Of a DNA stretch of 64,000 nt, positions 57,374 through 64,000 are shown piece by piece. Where the stretch lies: the NCBI RefSeq assembly GCF_000003815.2, contig NC_049995.1, positions 10,282,595 through 10,346,594 on the forward strand, written 5' to 3'. The DNA is from Branchiostoma floridae. Its lineage: Eukaryota; Chordata; Leptocardii; Amphioxiformes; Branchiostomatidae. Numbering within the stretch: the stretch's first letter is position 1; each line of letters opens with the position of its first letter. The notes under the pieces were generated by a model. That model saw nothing but the letters and a program-made list of their open reading frames with translations. It did not search any database and was not told where the DNA came from. Position numbers and translations under genes: made by a program.

Positions 57374-57495
57374 AAAAAGAAAGAAAGAAAGAAAGAAAGA
57401 AATAGAGTAACTGGAACCATGACCGCGAAGAGACGACCTCAGCTTCAAGGAGCCGCGCTTTCTTTCATCAAAGTACAATTTACAGCGGCTTTGAT
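56575..57495. repeat. Tandem array, ~175-bp unit, about five copies, with internal GAAA expansion
   Basis: Units contain AACTGGAACCGTGACCGTGA, GCGCTTTCTTTCATCAAAGT, GCTGTTCACTTTGAG and ATCGGTACATCGTTAGCTCT, then GGGGAAAGAAAAGGAAGG. In the fourth copy the (GAAA)n part has expanded to ~150 bp (57262-57400). A 73-codon frame at 56504 is a chance product of the first unit. Confidence 0.8.
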
Positions 57496-57890
57496 TTCAT
57501 CGGTACATCGTTAGATTTTAGATGTAAGATAGAGGGAAAAGAAAAGGAAATGAAGAAAGACATCGTTATATTCGTAAAACATGTAGAGGGAAAGAAATAG
57601 ACAAAAAGAAAAAAAGAATGTATGGAGGAAGAAAGAATATATGAAAGGAAGAAAGAAAGAAAGACTAAACAAACGGAATGAAATAAGCCACGAAAAACGT
57701 AAAGAAAGATAAACATAGGGAAATAACAAGACAGAGAGAAAAAAGAAAGAAAGAAAAGAGAAAGACAGAAAGAAAGAAAATAAAAAAGGAAAGAAAGAAA
57801 AAGAAAAGGAAGAAAGAAAGAATGGAAAGACTTACGCAAAAAAAGAATAAAAGAAAAGAAAGAAAGAAACAGAAAGGAAATCAAAATCTC
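57496..57890. repeat. GAAA-rich low-complexity tract
   Basis: Strongly purine-rich on the plus strand; the Phe/Leu/Ser frames of the other strand are artefacts. Confidence 0.85.
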
Positions 57891-58307
57891 AGAATCTACA
57901 AACGCCCCTTCCATCAATAATTTTATTTTTTATTCAAACAATTTGCAAGACGTTTTGTAACATGGGACATTTCAACGGTGCGCCAGTTTGTATGTAACCA
58001 TCACCCCACCGTCCATTGTTTACATGTACACATAAGTGGGCTATAGAGGAAGCGGGGCATGTTTACAGTCATGTCACACGGGGCGATAGGATGTTTAAAT
58101 AAACAGTACAATTGATACATCAACCTCGGGGTGGGAAGGGGGCAGCGGCAAGGTCAATGTCATAGCCAAGGTCATGAGAACAGGCTGATGCATTACTAGG
58201 AAAAGATGTTCCCATTGTTACAGGCATAAAACAATAACATTGCAAGGATGTCTAGACTAAAGTGTTGTTGATGAAGTTACAGTTACGTTCTTAGGATGTA
58301 ACGATCG

Positions 58308-58528
58308 ATAGTTCACCTTTATCCGCTGGGTAACCTATATCCGTTGTAGTTGAAAGCAGGGGATTTGGGGATGTCAAGTAGATGGACGCCGGGACGGTAT
58401 TTTCAAACTGAAATATTTGAAAAAAAAAATGCAATCTTTAACCCGCCGTCCGTTGACTTAACATATTTAGATACCCGTATTTTAAATACAACGGATATAG
58501 GTTACCCCACGGATAAAGGTGAATTAGC
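58308..58528. mobile_element. MITE-like element, family B, copy 2
   Basis: GTTCACCTTTATCCGCTGGG with TAACCTATATCCGTTGTA at the left, mirrored by ACAACGGATATAGGTTACCC and CACGGATAAAGGTGAA at the right. Homologous to 46845-47054, including GGGGATGTCAAGTAGATGGA in the interior. Confidence 0.8.
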
Positions 58529-58529
58529 C

Positions 58530-60024
58530 TGTCTCTTCCCGGTTTAACCAGCCAACATGGCGGCCGTGGCCCTGTACATCCTCTATGGTCAAGCAAACAT
58601 GTAACCAATTAAAGGGTTCACTAATACTGTACAATGCGGCAACTAGTACTGAGACACAGTGAAAGGCACACACTTTTGGCAGTTTACATGTAAAAAATCG
58701 AAAACTTCTTGAATTTGGAGCATCCAGTATCTACTTTTATTGGAGTAGACATTGTACAAGTCTGCCACACAAACAAATGTTCTGAAAGCTTGTCCCTTGC
58801 CGCCCTACGCCCCCTCCCCCATTTCCCTACTGACAACACATTGACAAGACAGACGACAACCTCTAATACCCATCCCTCGCGTGTGTTGGGAGGTTTAACA
58901 TGACCTTCCCCTCCCATGTACAGATACAAGACACCTGTGTCTGTCGTCTCAAGAACCTGCAATGTCTCAAGACAGTAACACAAGACATTCATTTAGAACC
59001 GCAGACAGCGTTCAACGTTTAGGCGGCTTTAAAATGTACATGTACAGTAGGGCCGTTTTCTTTGATTATATGGATGACATCCTCTGGGAACCCCAAAACT
59101 GATGCGAGCGTGCAAAAAAAGAAAAGTTTCGTAAAGAAAAATTTGCCTTCATTATGAATTCTAAGTGGTCAGGAAGGTGGAACAAATTACTAAACGCACG
59201 GAGTATCGAATACCGAACAATAGATTTTTGTTTGAACCTTTGTGTATTCATGAAAGCTCAAATCGGCCTGCAGGCCACTTGTCAATGATTGAGGTCATGA
59301 GGGAAGAGGTAAGGGTCAGACAAATACAGTTAAGATTATATTCTTCATTTTACTTTTGAATTGATATTTGCACTTTGTCCGCTAGCACCTTTTTCTTTCA
59401 AATTACGACTGAAACTTATTGCTCATTTCGCAGCTGCTTTGAACAATTTACAATAGAAAACTTTTCTTCGGAAACGGCCGAAAATTGATGCACTTTTGGA
59501 TGTCACCCATATGATCAAATTAACATGGCCCAATTGTTCAAAGATAGGCAATTATTGCACAGCGGAAGTCTATTACTGAGAGGAAGTAGGTTTCCTTCAA
59601 GAAGGCCGGGATGGATTAAAGACAACACGAAACCTTAAGAACAGGACGGTGTAATAATGATGTCTTTCTGAGCCAGGGTCAGCACAATTATTAAGTTAAG
59701 TTAAAAGTCCTCCAGATGGTGCATAGGACGGCGCCCATCTCCGTTTCTGTAGCCTTGGGCCACACAACTTTGTGCAATCACTACAACAGAGAGCTAGTCC
59801 ACTGTATAATACATTTTATCATTTGTTCCCTGACATTTTCTTGACATTTTTACTCTGTTCAAGAACTAAGTTTACAATTTTCAGCATACATTAGCTTAGA
59901 TTTTCCACCTTCGTATACAGTATAATCGTAAGCTTGTTTTCGAGGGGCGGACGAAAGCTGTTGTGTGCGTAGATGTCATTCATCTATAATGACTGCGTCT
60001 ATATGACTGCGTCCCACTGATCTT
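58530..60024. other. Non-coding stretch
   Basis: No supported gene and no recognised element. Confidence 0.4.
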
Positions 60025-60240
60025 GGGCCGAAAGGCACGTGCACCTTACACGGCTTTCCTCACTCTACTCAGGAGAAAATGAGTACCTAGTTTCGGCTAG
60101 GGTCGTCCCGCGGATAGGACGTTAAATGGAGGTCCCGTGTCTGGGGAGAGCCATACCTCAGGCACGTTAAAGAACCCTCCGCACGTGCGATGGTGCGGTT
60201 CGAGTGGTTCAAATCTTACAGTCCCTTGGCCGCACCTGGG
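60025..60240 (+). mobile_element. SINE body fragment, same family as 32305-32490
   Basis: CTTTCCTCACTCTACTCAGG, AAAATGAGTACCTAGTTTCG, GGATAGGACGTTAAATGGAG, GGGGAGAGCCATACCTCAGG and CACGTTAAAGAACCC in the same order as at 32305. No clear tRNA head. Confidence 0.65.
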
Positions 60241-60889
60241 GCAATTACTATCGTATTGAGGTCACCTGAGTGGCGCCGAATGGCAGCTCGCTCCAGACCC
60301 TTGCGATTTAGCCCCCCCCTATTGTAAGCTCCTTGCAATTCAGCCCCTGGCTGCAAAGAGTGAGTAGTCGGCCCACCCAATAACTAACAGGTCTAACAAA
60401 AATGACTAACATTGCCACAACTTGAACCAGGCACGATGCATGATGGAACTGGGTGTCGTTAAATGAATGTCCTTTTCTCTCTTTGCCTGCCTGGAGGACC
60501 AAAAGCTTCCCTCAGTAGGTTAAACGCCAGACCTGATCTATCACTACCAGTTCAAACTGGTACAGATCCGACCCAATCCGGAACCAACCGGATTATCTAT
60601 AATATACAAAACCGGTCCCAACTGTTTACGCAGGTGGGATATCTCGTACTGACTGACGCGAACATAAATGTTTAGGTTTCTAGTCTGTCTTTATCATAAA
60701 TGTTGAAGTCTGTAGGGATGGAAAGGCGATCCAGTTCGTCCCGTGAGTTACTGCCATAGTCAGTTGTTTGGAAACCGCGTTCTTTTGTTTGGGGCTTTGT
60801 TTAAAACATCTGCTGAGCAAGTTGGTGGAAGAGATCAAAGTACAAGACTAATACAGAAGGATACAGAAATTACAGACGGGGAGAAAGTG

Positions 60890-61005
60890 GTGGTTGTTCG
60901 CTGTGTTTGGTTGGTTGTGTAGATGGTCGGTTGGTTAGTCGGATGGTTTGTACGTTGGTTGGTTGGTTGGTTTGATGGCTGGTTGGTTGGTTAGTTGGTT
61001 GGTGA
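60890..61005. repeat. (TTGG)n tract, left part
   Basis: GGTTGGTTGG repeats with substitutions; separated from the right part (62190-62660) by the retrotransposon insertion. Confidence 0.85.
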
Positions 61006-62190
61006 TTGACTTGACTTTATTTATTTTGCACAATCTTTAAAAAGTTAACATAAAACAAGTTAAAGGAAGAAAGTACGTGCAGGGGGGAAGAAAAAAGCCT
61101 CGTGGCTTGTACAAAGTCTTCCTCCAAAGTAACAAGATTGAATAGACGTGTAAAATTAAACATTAGACAATAATGTAACCAAAAGAATTATATCAATTAA
61201 CAAAATGGAAATAAATCATAATAGTTCAATATTTGATAACTTATGCAATATCATAACGGCGAAATGAATGAAATGATGTAATAAGAATATAACATTGAAA
61301 GAAATGTAACAACTGATAATGAATGGGAGATTAATTAAATGTTTGATTATCTAATAATGACTTTTTTAACAGGTTTTTGAAGATGGGTTGTGAATGACAA
61401 TGATGTAAGGTTTCATTTAAACTATTCCAGATTTGCGGACACTTGAAGAACATGGAAAACTTTCTTTGTTGTGTTTTTACTTGTATCTGTTTTAAATGGT
61501 TAGACTGTCTAGTATTGTAATGATGGTGGTCTGAATTGTGATGGAAAAGGTTCTGGAATTGCTTAGGTATAGAAGAACTATTAATTGTTTTGTGAACAAA
61601 AAGGCAACTTTGCAGTTTGTTTATATCATATATAGTTAATACTTTTAAATTACGAAACAAAGATGCAGAAGGGAATGTATACGACACATTTGAGACTATT
61701 CGGACGAAGCGTTTCTGCAGAAGAAGTAGAGGTTTAAGTGATGTGGAGTACGTACTCGCCCATACGATGTTACAATATGCAAGATAGGGATATAGTAAAC
61801 TATAGTATAATATCATATATGTTTTAGAAGATAGTAGCATTGCGATTTTTCTGACAATACCTATGTTTTTATAGATTTTTTTGCAAATAAGGTCAATATG
61901 TTTTTTCCAGGTAAGTTTGTCATCAATGGTGACACCTAAGAAACACGTGTGCGTAACTTGATTAATTGGTGTGTTATTAATAGGTATTTTAACATTTTCC
62001 TTATTGTATTTTTTCTTCCCTGCAAAAATAATGAAATTTGTTTTCTTGACATTTAAGGATAATTTGTTAATTTGGAACCATTTGTTTACTTTGTCTAATT
62101 CTCTATTCATTTTACTGACTAATATATCAAGGTCAGAATGTGATGAAAACAAGTTAGTATCATCTGCAAATAGTAGTGCTTGGTTAGTAG
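61006..62190 (-). mobile_element. 5'-truncated non-LTR retrotransposon
   Basis: The minus strand carries the C-terminal third of a reverse transcriptase and its trailing region, then a short 3' end AAATAAATAAAGTCAAGTC. It lies inside a (TTGG)n tract, with TTGGTTAGTTGGTTGGT on both sides (~60985 and ~62195) as a possible target duplication, though the tract itself is repetitive. Truncation falls just before the catalytic FADD. Confidence 0.82.
61331..62182 (-). pseudogene. Reverse transcriptase C-terminal fragment (Jockey/CR1-type)
   Basis: The open frame starts LLFADDTNLF (the catalytic FADD at 62170-62159), then KWFQINKLSLNVKKTNFIIF, the HTCFLGVTIDDKLTWKKHI block and the Y(Y)SLLYPYLAYCNIVWAST region, ending with the KCPQIWNSLNETL and LLKKSLLDN segments typical of animal non-LTR elements. 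The fingers and most of the palm are absent, so it cannot be active. The frame is intact for ~280 codons, implying recent insertion. Confidence 0.85.
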
Positions 62191-62660
62191 TGATTGGTTA
62201 GTTGGTTGGTTGATTGATTGGTTGGTGCGCGGTTTGTTAATTGGTTGGTTAGTTGTTTAGTTTTATTTTTTAGTTTGACTGGAGGTTGGATTTATTTGGT
62301 TGGTTGGTTGGTTGGTTGGTTGGTTGGTTGGTTGGTTGTTGGTTGGTTCGCTGATAGGTTTGCTGGTTCGCTGATTGGTTGGTTGGTCAATGTGATGGTT
62401 GGTTGCTGATTGCTTGATTGGTTGCACGGCTGTGTATTTGGTTGGTTAGTTGGTTTGTTGGCTGGTTGGTGCTTGGTTCATTGGTTCGCTGGTTTGTTTG
62501 TTGGTTGGTAAATTGGTTAGTTTGATTAGTTGGTTGGTTGGTTGGTTGGTTGGTTGGTTGGTTGGTTGGTTGGTTGGTTGGTTGGTTGGTTAATAGATAG
62601 GTCTGTCGGTTGTGTAGTGGTTGGTTGGTTGACGCGTTGTTTTTTGGTTAGTTGTTTGGC
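62190..62660. repeat. (TTGG)n tract, right part
   Basis: Long GGTTGGTTGG stretches at 62295-62340 and 62530-62590 with diverged sequence between. Confidence 0.9.
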
Positions 62661-64000
62661 TTCATAGTCCCTTGGTTGGTTGTTAGTGCGTGCGTTCTTC
62701 TGATACAGGAACGCAATTAGGTACTTCACCTATGCCCTAGTCTAGTCTTTATCATTGCCATCTTTTCCCCTTCGTGTAAAGACAAACCCCTTACAGGAAC
62801 AAGAGTTCGTAGACCTCAGGCCTGCATGAAATGTATTGGGTTTCTGTAGACCTATTGTGTATTTTTGCCTTTTTGTCTGTGGTACGTGGTTGGAAAAATG
62901 AGCTTTTTACCCTGTTGGTTGTGCACCATGCAAAAGTCTGAAATTCCATTTTCTGAATTTGTAAGTTTGGACATGGATGAACATTACTTATTTTGGATTT
63001 CTTAAGTATGTAACCAACCACAGTACCTTGAAGTTGTTGAGACGCAACCTTTTTTTTGTCTCAGATGGCCCATGTACATGTAGTTACTCTGTCACATGAT
63101 ATATTCATTACTAATATCTTCCTATTTCAATGTACTGACCTAATGCAGCTGCTAAATCTCCTTGGTTTGTGTTCTTCCAATGATATTCATTAAAGATTTA
63201 TTTCTGGGGTGTTATTCACTTGACATCGGAAGGTTACTTGCATAATTTGACCAATGATACTTTTATAGTAGTTCCATAGACATTAGACAATATGAATAGT
63301 GCTGACCCCCATGATGCAGCAGCAACAGTTAGTCCCCAGGGTGGTATGATATTTTCATTCAATCCATCCAACCCAAATCTAAATCTCCTGTAGTATCTAA
63401 GCCAAATTTAACAGCATAATTTACTATGAAAAATGTCCTTGTCAATCCCATTTATAGATGGCAAGCTGCTGGCAATGGAAGCTTTGAAAACTTCAGAAGC
63501 TGTTGTAGTCAGAGCAAACACCCAGCAAACATCCCCCCAAACCAATGAGCAGTTGCTTAGAAGGGGAATTTCATCATATATTTGCCGCGACAAAATGCAA
63601 CAAACGATACTGAATTTAAAACAGAACCAAGCTAAGCCTCCACCACTTAACCCTGCCTGTACTATAGATTAAGCAGGCCCAAAAACCAAGCGAATATGAC
63701 TAGCCCAAAACTACAAATTACCTGTATACAGTATAGAATTGGAAATGGCATTACCAAAGAAACAAAAAGAAACGCAGGACAAATCATACACATACCTTTC
63801 TCTTATGCCCACGCTCTATACAGTTCTCCTCCACATTAGAAAATTGCATCTGTTTAAGTTCAAGTTCAACCATGATTGCCAACAGGGTAAAGGAACTTGA
63901 ACCAGAACTTTAAACTCAGTACTATACAGCTCTAGAAACACCACAAAGAGTAATAAGCAAACTCCAATTATACCTGACCAACAGATATATCATCTGGTAC
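62661..64000. other. Non-coding to window edge
   Basis: A ~75-codon frame at 63433 lacks family resemblance. An exon of a gene to the right cannot be excluded. Confidence 0.35.

Noticed and set aside
57218..57917. Phe/Leu/Ser-rich minus-strand frames resembling membrane proteins
   Set aside because: Reverse translation of GAAA repeats; hydrophobicity is a by-product.
63433..63672. 79-codon frame at the right edge
   Set aside because: No recognised family, no signal or domain, and no confident splice boundary.

Overview
The window looks like nuclear DNA of a marine invertebrate deuterostome, most likely a cephalochordate (amphioxus, Branchiostoma). The genes have GT-AG introns and chordate-grade architecture. 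Intergenic DNA is dense in short inverted-repeat elements, tRNA-derived SINEs, non-LTR retrotransposon pieces and long microsatellites. The species is an inference; gene structures and repeats are read from the sequence. There is no sign of bacterial operons, CRISPR arrays or viral gene sets.

Layout. (1) 1-9081, minus strand: most of a HIVEP/Schnurri zinc-finger transcription factor. It has an 8.49 kb exon that stays open to the left edge (so the C-terminus is missing) plus an 87-nt upstream exon. It carries both paired ZAS zinc-finger modules of the family and five further C2H2 fingers in its C-terminal third. (2) 9.1-20.5 kb: non-coding, with a ~150-bp tandem repeat array, hairpin elements, a promoter-like site cluster near 18.7-18.86 kb and a long (GT)n array. 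(3) 20535-25848, plus strand: a complete six-exon AIG1/ADTRP-family membrane hydrolase with two alternative first coding exons. (4) 26887-27705, minus strand: an unrecognised single-pass membrane protein. (5) 31610-39039, minus strand: a five-exon mucin-like type I membrane protein of about 1775 residues, reconstructed from matching splice phases. A candidate 5'UTR exon near 45.55 kb may extend it. (6) 46063-47669, plus strand: a candidate 75-residue Cys/His-rich protein, head-to-head with that UTR exon. (7) 52190-52558, plus strand: a signal-peptide first exon in a GC-rich island, whose gene probably continues beyond the window. (8) 53.4-64 kb: mostly repeats, including several tandem arrays and a 5'-truncated retrotransposon inserted in a (TTGG)n tract.

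The genes do not form an operon or obvious pathway; this is ordinary animal gene order. The points most worth a second look are: the HIVEP homolog with additional C-terminal fingers; the AIG1-family gene whose alternative first exons place Thr or Ser at the catalytic nucleophile position; the mucin-like receptor with a short conserved-looking cytoplasmic tail whose last codons lie inside a tandem repeat; and several inverted-repeat transposon families, one copy of which lies about 200 bp upstream of an alternative first exon.
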